This document shows positions 10,203 to 18,108 of a DNA stretch of 42,910 nucleotides, piece after piece (position 1 is the stretch's first letter; each line of letters starts with the position of its first letter). The position numbers were made by a program, and so were the translations under genes. The notes beneath the pieces are model-generated. The model worked only from the letters and a program-made list of their open reading frames with translations, did no database searches and was not told the DNA's origin. Source of the stretch: Afipia sp. 64-13 (lineage in GTDB: Bacteria; Pseudomonadota; Alphaproteobacteria; Rhizobiales; Xanthobacteraceae). The stretch spans positions 186,553 to 229,462 of the forward strand of contig MKUJ01000003.1 of the NCBI GenBank assembly GCA_001897755.1, in the 5' to 3' direction.

Positions 10203-10622
10203 ATGCTGCGGGTGACACGTGACATCGTGATCGATGAGGATGATCTCCACATCCTGTTCGTCCGTGCCTCCGGGCCGGGCGGACAGAACGTCAATAAACT
10301 CGCGACCGCCGCGCAATTGCGGTTCGATACCCGCGACATCACCCTCGCCGACGACACTGCGCAGCGACTGCGGACCCTCGCGGGCCAGCGCATGACCAAG
10401 GATGGCGTCATCGTGATTCACGCCCAGCGTTTCCGCACCCAGGAGCGCAACCGCGCCGACGCGATCGATCGCCTGTTCGAATTGCTGCGCGAAGCCTCGA
10501 TCCGTCCCAAGACGCGGCGGCCGACCCGCCCGACGCTGGGTTCGAAAACCCGCCGCCTCGAAGGCAAGAAACACCGCGGCGACATCAAGGCTGGCCGCAG
10601 CGCGCGGCGGTTCGACGACTGA
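10203..10622 (+). CDS. arfB: Ribosome-rescue peptidyl-tRNA hydrolase ArfB (YaeJ/ICT1 family)
   Basis: Releases nascent chains from ribosomes stalled on truncated mRNAs, independently of tmRNA. The 139-residue protein has the class-I release-factor GGQ motif in GPGGQNVNK (Q28). It has a basic C-terminal tail (RPKTRRPTRPTLGSKTRR to SARRFDD) of the type that enters the empty mRNA channel. It lacks codon-recognition domains, as expected for ArfB. I chose ATG 10203, which gives the usual start MLRVTRDIVID; a GTG three codons upstream (10194) is also in frame. It lies 36 bases after the M16 pair and 85 bases before mutL. Confidence 0.94.
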   Translation: MLRVTRDIVIDEDDLHILFVRASGPGGQNVNKLATAAQLRFDTRDITLADDTAQRLRTLAGQRMTKDGVIVIHAQRFRTQERNRADAIDRLFELLREASIRPKTRRPTRPTLGSKTRRLEGKKHRGDIKAGRSARRFDD

Positions 10623-10707
10623 TCCGGGATTGCCGGGAAAAGCCGCTCCCTGACGGTGGTTTTAACCGCCCGCGCCTCTAAAATGGCGGTCCATTGCGAG
10701 TCGCCCC

Positions 10708-12528
10708 ATGCCCGTCCGTCAGTTGCCCGAACAGATCGTCAACCGCATCGCCGCCGGCGAGGTGGTGGAACGGCCTGCCAGCGCGGTGAAGGAGCTGGTG
10801 GAGAACGCCATCGACGCCGGTGCCTCGCGCATCGACATCTTCACCGAAGGCGGCGGACGGCGGCGCATCGCCATCACCGACGACGGCGGCGGCATGACGC
10901 AAGGCGACCTTGCGCTCGCGGTCGAGCGGCATGCCACTTCGAAACTCGACGACGAGGACCTGCTGCGGATCCGCACCCTGGGCTTTCGCGGCGAGGCGTT
11001 GCCCTCGATCGGCGGGGTGGCGCGGCTCGCCATCACCACGCGCCATGCCAGCGAGCCGCATGCCTGGGCACTGCATGTCGATGCCGGCGTGAAATCCGCC
11101 ATCGCGCCCGCCGCGCTCGCCAAGGGCACACGGGTCGAGGTCAGCGACCTGTTCCATGCCACGCCCGCGCGGCTGAAATTCCTCAAGACCGACCGCACCG
11201 AAGCTGAAGCCATCCGCGAGGTGGTGCGACGACTGGCGATGGCCCGGCCCGACATCGCCTTCTCGCTAGCGGGCGAAGAGCGTGCGCCGGTGACCTGGGC
11301 CGCGGCGCTGCCCGGCGCGCCCGGCCGCCTGACCCGGCTCGGCGATATTCTCGGCAGCGACTTTCGCGCCAGCGCCATCGAGGTGCGCGCCGAACGCGAG
11401 GGCGTCAGCGTCGAAGGCTTCGCCGCCGCGCCGTCGCTGACCCGCGCCAACGCCCTCGGCCAGTATCTGTTCGTCAACGGCCGGCCGGTGCGCGACAAGC
11501 TGATCCTCGGCGCCGTGCGCGCCGCTTACGCCGACTATCTGCCACGCGACCGCCATCCGGTTGTGGCGCTGTTCGTCACGCTCGACTCGCAGGAGGTCGA
11601 CGCCAACGTGCATCCGGCCAAGACCGAAGTACGCTTCCGCAATGCCGGACTCGTTCGCGCCCTGATCGTGCATGCGCTGAAAGAGGGCCTGGCCCGCGAA
11701 GGCCGGCGCACCGCGGCCAACACCGATGGCGCTGCGATCATGGCGTTCCGGCGCGGCGATCTTCCCCGCGGCGGCTGGGACTGGCGGAGTTCGCCTCAGG
11801 CGCCGGCCGCTTCAACGGCTTTCAGCAGCGCGGCCGCCCCGACCTACGCCGCGCCCGGCTTTGCGGAAGCGGCGCAGGCGGCGTTCGACACCGGCGCGCC
11901 ATCCGCCGACATCCGGGCAAACGATAGTCCGGCAGGCGATCTGCTCGATCGTCCGCTCGGCGCCGCGCGCGCGCAGATTCACGAAACCTATATCGTGGCA
12001 CAGACCCGCGACGGCCTTGTGGTGGTGGACCAGCACGCAGCCCATGAACGCATCGTTTATGAGCGGCTGAAGGATTCGCTTGCCCGCAACGGCGTGCAGC
12101 GCCAGTTGCTGTTGATTCCGGACATCGTCGAAATGGACGAGGCCACGGTCGAGAAGCTGGTGGCGAGGGCGTGCGAGCTCGAGCAATACGGCCTCGTCAT
12201 CGAATCCTTCGGTCCGGGTGCCGTAGCGGTGCGTGAGACTCCGTCGCTGCTCGGCAAGGCCAATGCGGCCGCGCTGCTGCGCGATCTTGCCGAGCACATG
12301 GCGGAATGGGACGAGGCACTGCCGCTGGAGCGGCGGCTGATGCATGTCGCCGCCACCATGGCCTGCCATGGTTCGGTGCGCGCCGGCCGCATCCTCAAGC
12401 CGGAGGAAATGAACGCGCTCTTGCGCGAGATGGAAGCAACGCCAAATTCCGGCCAATGCAATCACGGCCGCCCGACTTACGTGGAATTGAAACTCGCCGA
12501 CATCGAGAAGCTGTTCGGGCGCAGGTGA
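10708..12528 (+). CDS. mutL: DNA mismatch repair protein MutL (endonuclease type)
   Basis: 606-residue GHKL ATPase that links MutS mismatch recognition to strand processing. The N-terminal ATPase motifs are visible: ENAIDAG (E32, N33), DDGGGM (59-63) and [11 protein letters not shown] (about 91-101). The C-terminal dimerisation domain carries the metal-binding nuclease motif DQHA(x)2E(x)4E from residue 441 ([12 protein letters not shown]), the ACHGSVRAG block and GQCNHGRPT at 582-590. These are the marks of an endonuclease-type MutL that nicks DNA, unlike E. coli MutL; methyl-directed repair with MutH is therefore not expected. A Pro/Ala-rich linker separates the halves (about residues 350-410). 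The DUF1801 gene follows after 23 bases. Confidence 0.97.
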   Translation: MPVRQLPEQIVNRIAAGEVVERPASAVKELVENAIDAGASRIDIFTEGGGRRRIAITDDGGGMTQGDLALAVERHATSKLDDEDLLRIRTLGFRGEALPSIGGVARLAITTRHASEPHAWALHVDAGVKSAIAPAALAKGTRVEVSDLFHATPARLKFLKTDRTEAEAIREVVRRLAMARPDIAFSLAGEERAPVTWAAALPGAPGRLTRLGDILGSDFRASAIEVRAEREGVSVEGFAAAPSLTRANALGQYLFVNGRPVRDKLILGAVRAAYADYLPRDRHPVVALFVTLDSQEVDANVHPAKTEVRFRNAGLVRALIVHALKEGLAREGRRTAANTDGAAIMAFRRGDLPRGGWDWRSSPQAPAASTAFSSAAAPTYAAPGFAEAAQAAFDTGAPSADIRANDSPAGDLLDRPLGAARAQIHETYIVAQTRDGLVVVDQHAAHERIVYERLKDSLARNGVQRQLLLIPDIVEMDEATVEKLVARACELEQYGLVIESFGPGAVAVRETPSLLGKANAAALLRDLAEHMAEWDEALPLERRLMHVAATMACHGSVRAGRILKPEEMNALLREMEATPNSGQCNHGRPTYVELKLADIEKLFGRR

Positions 12529-12551
12529 GACTCACCTTCAAGGCCGCAGGC

Positions 12552-12995
12552 ATGAAGAAACCCGTCACCAAAGACACCGAAGGCAACGATTCGCCCTCCC
12601 GGCAGATCGATGCGCGGATCAAGGAACTCGGCGACTGGCGTGGCGCGACGCTCGCGCGCATCCGAACCATTATCAAGCAGGCCGATCCCGACATCGTCGA
12701 GGAGGTGAAATGGAAAAAGCCGTCGAACGCCATGCGTGGCGTTCCAGTGTGGGAACATGACGGCATCATCTGCACCGGCGAAACCTACAAGACCGCCGTG
12801 AAGATGACCTTCGCCAAAGGCGCGGCGCTGGACGATCCGTCGGGCCTGTTCAACGCCAGCCTTGAGGGCAACGCGCGGCGCGCCATCGATTTTCATGAAG
12901 GCGACAAAATCAACGAGAAGGCGCTGAAGGCGCTTATCCGCGCCGCCGTGGCGCTGAACAGCTCCGCCGCCAAACAGCGCAAGACGAAAGCGTAG
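12552..12995 (+). CDS. DUF1801 domain protein
   Basis: A 147-residue protein with a DUF1801 (YdhG-like) domain over roughly residues 20-140; diagnostic stretches are EEVKWKKPSNAMRGVPVW and AVKMTFAKGAAL. These domains have an alpha/beta fold and no agreed biochemical role. The tail is Lys-rich (KQRKTKA). It is 23 bases downstream of mutL and may be co-transcribed with it. Its TAG stop directly abuts the stop of the convergent rsmD gene (TAGCTA), so the two share no terminator space. Confidence 0.82.
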   Translation: MKKPVTKDTEGNDSPSRQIDARIKELGDWRGATLARIRTIIKQADPDIVEEVKWKKPSNAMRGVPVWEHDGIICTGETYKTAVKMTFAKGAALDDPSGLFNASLEGNARRAIDFHEGDKINEKALKALIRAAVALNSSAAKQRKTKA

Positions 12996-13559
12996 CTATC
13001 GAGCGTTTGCCGGCCTCAGGAATACAAACTCGGTGTCGTCATAGGCGCGGCGCTCGAGCTCTTCATAACCATCCGGCGCGGCGAACGCCGCCACCGTGGC
13101 TTCCTCGACCACCACCAGCGCATCCGGCTCAAGCCATCCGCCTTCGCGGAGCGAAGCCAGCGCCTTATCCGCCAGACCCTTGCCATAGGGTGGATCGAGG
13201 AACACCAGCGAGAACGGCTCCATCGGATGCACCGGCCCGAGATTGGTGGCATCGCGGCGATAGACCTTGGTGGTGCCGCCGAGCCCGAGCGATTCCACGT
13301 TATTACGGAGCAGCGCCCGCGCTTCCGCGCCATTGTCGATGAACAAGGCGAACGCCGCGCCACGCGAGACCGCCTCGATGCCGAGCGCGCCGGTGCCGGC
13401 GAACAGGTCGAGCACCCGCGCGCCGTCGATCGGATTCCCGTAGGCGTGCATCAGGATATTGAACACGGATTCGCGCAGGCGATCCTGCGTCGGCCGGATC
13501 GCGTTCGACGCCGGCGCAGCAATATTGCGACCCCGCAACCGCCCTCCGACCACGCGCAT
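12996..13559 (-). CDS. rsmD: 16S rRNA (guanine-966-N2)-methyltransferase RsmD
   Basis: A 187-residue SAM-dependent methyltransferase that modifies G966 in the 30S subunit. The SAM-binding motif I is VLDLFAGTGALGIEA (about 49-63) and the catalytic motif IV is DPPY at 122-125. I chose ATG 13559 (MRVVGGRLRG), the normal start of the family. An in-frame extension to 13646 would translate the intergenic repeat and is rejected. The gene lies downstream of the pseudouridine synthase on the same strand, a pairing common in alphaproteobacteria and consistent with a ribosomal RNA modification unit. Confidence 0.95.
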   Translation of the reverse strand: MRVVGGRLRGRNIAAPASNAIRPTQDRLRESVFNILMHAYGNPIDGARVLDLFAGTGALGIEAVSRGAAFALFIDNGAEARALLRNNVESLGLGGTTKVYRRDATNLGPVHPMEPFSLVFLDPPYGKGLADKALASLREGGWLEPDALVVVEEATVAAFAAPDGYEELERRAYDDTEFVFLRPANAR

Positions 13560-13590
13560 CAGAAGACTCTCGCGGAAATAAGGGCGAACT

Positions 13591-13696
13591 CCCTCTCCCG
13601 TGGGGAGGGGGCTGGGGCGAGGGCGTACAATCTCTCGTGAGAACATACCCCCTCACCCGTCACGCTTCGCGTGCCGACCTCTCCCCATGGGAGAGG
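13591..13696. repeat. Palindromic intergenic repeat, CCTCTCCC/GGGAGAGG type
   Basis: The gap between the pseudouridine synthase and rsmD is largely filled by GC-rich dyads: 13591-13623 carries CCCTCTCCC with a pyrimidine/purine mirror, and 13678-13698 is a hairpin ACCTCTCCCC/GGGAGAGGT around an ATG-containing loop. The element resembles a common alphaproteobacterial repeat that yields PSPLPTGEG-like peptides when translated. It could attenuate read-through from the upstream gene into rsmD, but there is no proper U-tract. Confidence 0.65.
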
Positions 13697-13740
13697 TAAA
13701 AACGAAATCGAAACGGAAGTGACAACCATCAAGTTTCGAC

Positions 13741-15858
13741 TCAATCCTTCGGCGTCAGATCGCGCTTGCCATGATAGCCGCGCTTGGGCCGGCGCGGCGG
13801 GCCATACCCGCTCGATTCATGTTCGTTGCGCTCGCGCGCCTCGTCGCTGCCGGTCCGCTGCACCAGAACGCGGCGCCCCTTGCGATCGGCGATCACTCCG
13901 CGCTTGGGCTTCTTCGCCTCGGCCTCTTCCTTCACCTCGCGCGCGGGCTTGTCGAACACCGCGCCGGACATCGCGACGATCTTGTCGCCGAGCTGATCGC
14001 GCAGCACGCGGCCGCGCACCTCCTCGACCTGCCCTTCCTCGATCTCGCCGAGCTGGAACGGTCCGTAGGAGACGCGGATCAGGCGGTTCACCTCAAGCCC
14101 GAGATGCGCCATCACGTTGCGCACCTCGCGGTTCTTGCCCTCGCGGATCGCGAACACCACCCAGACATTGGCGCCCTGATCGCGCTCCAGCGTCGCCTCG
14201 ATCGGACCGTATTTGACGCCATCGACCTCGACACCCTTCTGCAATTCATCGAGTTGCGCCTGCGTCACCTCACCATGGGCGCGGACGCGGTAGCGCCGCA
14301 GCCAGCCGGTGTCGGGATGTTCGAGCGCGCGCGACAAGCCGCCGTCATTGGTCAGCAGCAGCAGCCCTTCGGTGTTGAAATCGAGCCGTCCGATCGAGAT
14401 CAAGCGCGGCAGCCCCTCCGGCAGATTGTCGAACACCGTAGGACGGCCTTCCGGATCGTCATGCGTGGTCATCAGCCCGCGCGGCTTGTGATAGAGGAAC
14501 AGCCGCGTGCGCTCACGCTCCGGCAGCTTCTTGCCGTCGATGGTGACGACATCATGCGACGTGATATCGAGCGCCGGCGAGTTGATCACCCGGCCATTGA
14601 CCGCGACGCGCCCCTGCGTGATCCATTCCTCGGCTTCGCGCCGCGAGCACATGCCGGCACGCGCCACGATCTTGGCGATGCGCTCGCCGGTCTTGTCCCT
14701 TTTCGGCGCCGGAGGCGCACGGCGCGCGTCATCGGTGCGTCGTTCGCGATAGGCGCCGCGTCCGCCAAAGGCCGGGCGCTTGGCGAAAATCTGGCTGTCG
14801 TCTTCGTTATCACGGCGCGGGCGTTCGTCGCGCGAAAAGCCTTTGCGGTCCTCGCTGCGCGGATGCTCCTGCCACTCGGTGCGGTGTGCGGGGCGCGGCG
14901 CGCGATCCTCGCGCGGCTTGTCGAAGCGCGGGCGACCGAACTTCTCGCGGTCCTCGCGCGGCCGATCGAACTTGCGCGGCCCGCGATCGGCGCCGGCCGA
15001 ACGCTCGGGACGGTCCTCGCGATCGCGCGAGAAACGCGGGCGCTCGGCTGAGCCGCGATCGTCGCGCGGCTTATCGAAACGGCCGCCGCTGCGCGGAGCC
15101 GAGCGATGATCCCGGCGATCGTCATCGCGATCGCGCGGCGCGCGCTTGACCCAGGGCTTGTCGTTGCCACGGTCTTCGCCACGACCAAAATCCCGGCGCG
15201 GTGCACGATCCTCACGTGGTTTGAATGTGCGGCCCTCACCACGGTCACTGCGTGCCCCGAATTCCTTGCGCGGTCCACGATCAGAACGATCGGAGCGCTG
15301 CGGCCTGTCCTCACGATTGAAGCGCGCGGGGCGCGCATCGCCCTCGTCACGCGGCTTGTAAGATCGCTTTTCGCCAAACTTCTTGTCGCCGAAGCGTCCC
15401 GTGGATGCGCCGCGCTCCCCGCGAAAATCGCTGCGCTCGCCGCGCGGCTTGAACGGCCGGTCGCCGTCCCTGCGTGGAGCCCGCTCTTCACGCGGCTTGA
15501 ATGTGCGGCCCTCGCCACGGTCACTGCGTGCCCCGAATTCCTTGCGCGGCCCGCGTTCGCCGCGCTGCGGCCGGTCTTCGCGATCGAAACGCGGGCGCGA
15601 TGCGCCACGCTCGCCATCCTTGCGGACATCATCGCGCTTGCCGGCATAGGGCTTCCTGTCGCCGAATGGCTTGTCGCCAAATTTGCGCTCGCCGCGCGGC
15701 GCGGATGATCGGGTCGGGCGTTCGCTGTCGCGGGGGCCGGTCCGGCCACGGGAATCCTTCGACCCACGCCCGCCGGCCGGACGGCCTTTGCCGCCTGCAC
15801 CCGTCCCGCCGGCACGGCGCGGCGGACGGCCGTTGTTTTTGTCGTTATCGCGGGGCAT
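13741..15858 (-). CDS. RluB/RsuA-family pseudouridine synthase with long disordered N-terminal extension
   Basis: A 705-residue protein whose enzymatic part is only the C-terminal third. Residues 1 to about 385 are low-complexity, rich in Arg, Asp, Glu, Gly and Pro (many GERP, REDR, KPRE units), and almost certainly disordered. An S4 RNA-binding domain follows (about 390-445, GERIAKIVARAGMCSRREAE) and then the pseudouridine synthase domain, with LFLYHKPRGLMTT near 453-465 and catalytic Asp493 in SIGRLDFNTEGLLLLTNDG. A basic tail closes the protein. The family modifies helix 69-90 regions of 23S rRNA (RluB, RluE, RluF) or 16S U516 (RsuA); which one cannot be told here, RluB being the most likely. 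A 42-residue block in the extension is duplicated. It is divergent from tadA and upstream of rsmD. Confidence 0.92.
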   Translation of the reverse strand: MPRDNDKNNGRPPRRAGGTGAGGKGRPAGGRGSKDSRGRTGPRDSERPTRSSAPRGERKFGDKPFGDRKPYAGKRDDVRKDGERGASRPRFDREDRPQRGERGPRKEFGARSDRGEGRTFKPREERAPRRDGDRPFKPRGERSDFRGERGASTGRFGDKKFGEKRSYKPRDEGDARPARFNREDRPQRSDRSDRGPRKEFGARSDRGEGRTFKPREDRAPRRDFGRGEDRGNDKPWVKRAPRDRDDDRRDHRSAPRSGGRFDKPRDDRGSAERPRFSRDREDRPERSAGADRGPRKFDRPREDREKFGRPRFDKPREDRAPRPAHRTEWQEHPRSEDRKGFSRDERPRRDNEDDSQIFAKRPAFGGRGAYRERRTDDARRAPPAPKRDKTGERIAKIVARAGMCSRREAEEWITQGRVAVNGRVINSPALDITSHDVVTIDGKKLPERERTRLFLYHKPRGLMTTHDDPEGRPTVFDNLPEGLPRLISIGRLDFNTEGLLLLTNDGGLSRALEHPDTGWLRRYRVRAHGEVTQAQLDELQKGVEVDGVKYGPIEATLERDQGANVWVVFAIREGKNREVRNVMAHLGLEVNRLIRVSYGPFQLGEIEEGQVEEVRGRVLRDQLGDKIVAMSGAVFDKPAREVKEEAEAKKPKRGVIADRKGRRVLVQRTGSDEARERNEHESSGYGPPRRPKRGYHGKRDLTPKD
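15190..15591 (-). repeat. Direct repeat inside the pseudouridine synthase gene
   Basis: Two nearly identical coding segments, 15466-15591 and 15190-15324, encode residues 90-131 and 179-223 of the synthase. Both read RFxREDRPQR, then RGPRKEFGARSDRGEGRTF and KPRE(E/D)RAPRRD; the second has three extra residues (SDR). The DNA itself is almost identical over about 60 bases, including synonymous positions, so this is a recent duplication or is kept similar by recombination, not protein-level convergence. Confidence 0.8.
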
Positions 15859-16018
15859 GAAGGGTCTCTCAGGCTATGGGGACTTTGTCGGTCCGGTGAC
15901 GATTGTCGGCACGGCACGGGCGCTTCCGAATCATCAGAGCGCGCGCCACGCAAACCGGCTTTGCTGAAGGCGCCCTCATAACAGAGTTTGTGGCGGGAAA
16001 CGAGGCAGGAAACGCAGG

Positions 16019-16465
16019 ATGTCGGCACGATCTTTCATGGATCTGGCCCTGGAGCAGGCCAAAAAGGCCGAAAACGCCGGCGAGGTGCCGATCGGCTGCG
16101 TCATCGTGCAGGGCGGCACGGTGCTGGCGCGGGCGGCGAACCGCACCTTGACCGACCGCGACCCCACCGCCCATGCCGAAATCCTGGCGATCCGGCAGGC
16201 CGCGGCGGCCATCGGCAGCGAGCGGCTGGTCGATTGCGACCTCTACGTCACGCTGGAACCCTGCACCATGTGCGCGGCCGCGATCTCGTTCGCCCGGATC
16301 CGGCGGCTGTATTATGGCGCGGTCGACCCCAAAGGCGGCGCGGTGGACTCCGGCGTGCGCTTTTTCGCCTCCCCGACCTGCCATCACGCGCCGGAGGTCT
16401 ATCCCTCGGTCGGCGAAAGCGAGGCGGCGTTGATGCTGCGGGATTTCTTCAAGGCGAGAAGATAA
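16019..16465 (+). CDS. tadA: tRNA(adenine-34) deaminase TadA
   Basis: Deaminates A34 to inosine in the anticodon of tRNA-Arg(ACG). The 148-residue protein has the zinc and catalytic signature HAE (H52, E54) and PCTMC (C82, C85) of the cytidine/deoxycytidylate deaminase family. It also has N41 and the DPTAHAEI block typical of TadA. Its start ATG 16019 gives MSARSFMDLALEQA, close to known TadA N-termini. The 160-base gap to the divergent pseudouridine synthase gene must hold both promoters. Both neighbours act on RNA, though a regulatory link is not shown. Confidence 0.94.
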   Translation: MSARSFMDLALEQAKKAENAGEVPIGCVIVQGGTVLARAANRTLTDRDPTAHAEILAIRQAAAAIGSERLVDCDLYVTLEPCTMCAAAISFARIRRLYYGAVDPKGGAVDSGVRFFASPTCHHAPEVYPSVGESEAALMLRDFFKARR

Positions 16466-16491
16466 CAACCAACCCGCCGCATTGAGGAAGC

Positions 16492-16577
16492 GTCATTGCC
16501 GGGCTTGCCCCGGCAATCCATCCTCTTCGTATGGGCTTCTTTACAGGATGGATACGCGGGTCAAGCCCGCGCATGAC
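16492..16577. repeat. Palindromic intergenic repeat, second copy of the GCCGGGC family
   Basis: Arms at 16492-16523 and 16546-16577 form an imperfect inverted repeat (GTCATTGCCGGGC to ATCC, then GGAT to GCCCGCGCATGAC). Each arm has its own dyad (TTGCCGGGCTTGCCCCGGCAA and CGCGGGTCAAGCCCGCG). The overall plan matches the element at 5814-5902. It lies between the convergent tadA and acetyltransferase genes, so it could serve as a bidirectional transcription barrier. Confidence 0.78.
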
Positions 16578-16591
16578 AAACTGTGATTGGA

Positions 16592-17038
16592 TCACAAATC
16601 CAGCTTCATGCCGACATGGGATTTAGCGAAGCCGAGCCGCTCATAGAAACGGTGCGCGGCGACACGCTGGTTGTTGCTCTTGAGCTGCAGACGGTGACAG
16701 CCCTGCGCCCGCGACTTTTCGATGATCGCGGCCATCATCTTCTCGCCGATCTTCCGGCCGCGCCGCGCGCGATCCACCCGCACACCTTCGACCTGCGCGC
16801 TCCAGGCGCCCTGATAGGACAGGCCCGGCAGGAAGACGAGCTGAGCGCAGCCGATCACCTCGCCATCCTCCTCCCAGACATAGAGCGCGTTGTTGGGATC
16901 GGCCGCGATCGCATCGAACGCGGTGTAATAGCCGGCCATGTCACCGGACAGCGTCTCGCGGCTTTGCCCCAGATCGTCGTCGGCCAGCATCTCGACGATA
17001 CGGCGGACATCCTCGCGCCGCGCTGGCCGCAGCGCCAT
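16592..17038 (-). CDS. GNAT family N-acetyltransferase
   Basis: A 148-residue acetyltransferase fold. The acetyl-CoA pyrophosphate loop is RARRGRKIGEKMM (about residues 90-102), followed by the typical C-terminal NNQRVAAHRFYERLGF. The substrate cannot be read from the sequence; a small amine or a protein amino group is likely. Its ATG overlaps the stop of the upstream hydrolase by one base (TGATG), so it is translated by coupling to the fluoroacetate-dehalogenase-like enzyme. That tight link suggests shared expression and perhaps a shared physiological purpose, but not which one. Confidence 0.88.
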   Translation of the reverse strand: MALRPARREDVRRIVEMLADDDLGQSRETLSGDMAGYYTAFDAIAADPNNALYVWEEDGEVIGCAQLVFLPGLSYQGAWSAQVEGVRVDRARRGRKIGEKMMAAIIEKSRAQGCHRLQLKSNNQRVAAHRFYERLGFAKSHVGMKLDL

Positions 17039-17946
17039 CACGGATCCTCCGAAAAGAAATCGAGCAGCGCCGCGGCGGTCGCCTCGGGATCTTCCTCGGT
17101 GAGGAAATGCCCTGAATTGATCGAATGGCCGCGCACATCGGTGACCCAGGTCTTCCAGGTGTCGAGCGGCGTCGCCGCCGATTGCGCGATGCCGGAATCG
17201 CCCCACAGCGCCAGCATCGGCACGGCGATCTTGCGTCCGGCGTCGCGGTCGGCCTTGTCCTGCTCGTAGTCGGCATAAGCGCCGGCGCGATAATCCTCGC
17301 ACATCGCATGGATACGGGCCGGATCGTTGAACGCGGCGATGTAATGCGCCAGCGCGCGCGGATCGAAGGTCTTGAGGTCCTTCGACTTCAGCCAGCTTGT
17401 CAGCTTGTTCTTCAGATAACCTTCCGGATTGCCGCCGAGCAGCATTTCCGGCAGCGGCTCGGGCTGCGCCAGCAAGGTCCAGTGATAGATCTTCAGCGCA
17501 TAAACCCGGTCCATCCGCGCCCAGTATTCATAGGTCGGCAGGATGTCGAGAGTGGCGAGCCGCGACAGCCGACCCGGATGGTCGAGCGCGAGACGATAGG
17601 CGACACGGCCGCCGCGATCGTGTCCTGCGAGGGCGAACCGCACATGGCCGAGCTTCTCCATGGCCTCGATCATGGCCTGCGCCATCACGCGCTTGGTGTA
17701 GGGCGTGTGGTCGGCGTCGGATCTCGGAATGTCCGACCAGCCATAGCCGGGCAGGTCCGCGATCACCAGCGTGAACTTTTCCGCCAGCTTCGGCGCCACG
17801 CGGTGCCACATCACATGCATCTGCGTAAAGCCGTGCAGCAGAAGCAGCGGCGGCCCGTTGCCGCCGACCCGCGCGAAAATGCGGCCACTGCGCGTCGGAA
17901 TCCATTCGGAAGCGAAGCCGGGATAGAGATCGGCAAGATCAGGCAT
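17038..17946 (-). CDS. Fluoroacetate dehalogenase-like alpha/beta hydrolase
   Basis: A 302-residue alpha/beta hydrolase closely related to the haloacetate dehalogenase RPA1163 of Rhodopseudomonas palustris, which hydrolyses fluoroacetate to glycolate and fluoride. Every residue described for that enzyme occupies the same number here: nucleophile D110 (AGHDRGGR), substrate carboxylate binders R111 and R114, acid D134, fluoride-pocket H155, W156 and Y219, gate W185 and catalytic H280 (NSGHF). The oxyanion-hole region is LLLLHGF (34-40). I chose ATG 17946 ([11 protein letters not shown]), which fixes this numbering; an upstream in-frame ATG would translate the intergenic repeat. It is coupled to the GNAT gene. 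Chloroacetate or another small 2-haloacid are alternative substrates. Confidence 0.92.
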   Translation of the reverse strand: MPDLADLYPGFASEWIPTRSGRIFARVGGNGPPLLLLHGFTQMHVMWHRVAPKLAEKFTLVIADLPGYGWSDIPRSDADHTPYTKRVMAQAMIEAMEKLGHVRFALAGHDRGGRVAYRLALDHPGRLSRLATLDILPTYEYWARMDRVYALKIYHWTLLAQPEPLPEMLLGGNPEGYLKNKLTSWLKSKDLKTFDPRALAHYIAAFNDPARIHAMCEDYRAGAYADYEQDKADRDAGRKIAVPMLALWGDSGIAQSAATPLDTWKTWVTDVRGHSINSGHFLTEEDPEATAAALLDFFSEDP

Positions 17947-17960
17947 GGCGGTTCTCCATC

Positions 17961-18078
17961 GTCGTCCCGGCGAAAGCCGGGACCCATACTCCCCGGCTTC
18001 GCGAGTCACCTCACAACCAAGCAGCACGCATCACAACGACATTTCGTGGTTATGGGTCCCGGCTTTCGCCGGGACGAC
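17961..18078. repeat. Long inverted repeat with perfect 28-base arms
   Basis: Arms 17961-17988 and 18051-18078 are exact reverse complements over 28 bases (GTCGTCCCGGCGAAAGCCGG at one end, ATGGGTCCCGG towards the other), separated by 62 bases. Within each arm CCCGGCGAAAGCCGGG is itself a hairpin. This is an intergenic repeat of the type that encodes [12 protein letters not shown] spurious peptides. It separates purD from the downstream hydrolase gene on the same strand and could block or slow transcription between them. Confidence 0.88.
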
Positions 18079-18108
18079 ACTGAAAGTGTTGAAAGGCCGC
18101 AGTGTACG

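Noticed and set aside
13560..13646. N-terminal extension of rsmD
   Set aside because: The added residues translate the intergenic repeat (PSPLPTGEG) and precede the conserved family start MRVVGGRLRG.
13771..16028. Long open frames on both strands overlapping the pseudouridine synthase (13771-15051 plus, 14586-16028 minus)
   Set aside because: They arise from the repetitive Arg/Asp/Glu codons of the extension read in other frames and have only compositional, not domain-like, sequence.
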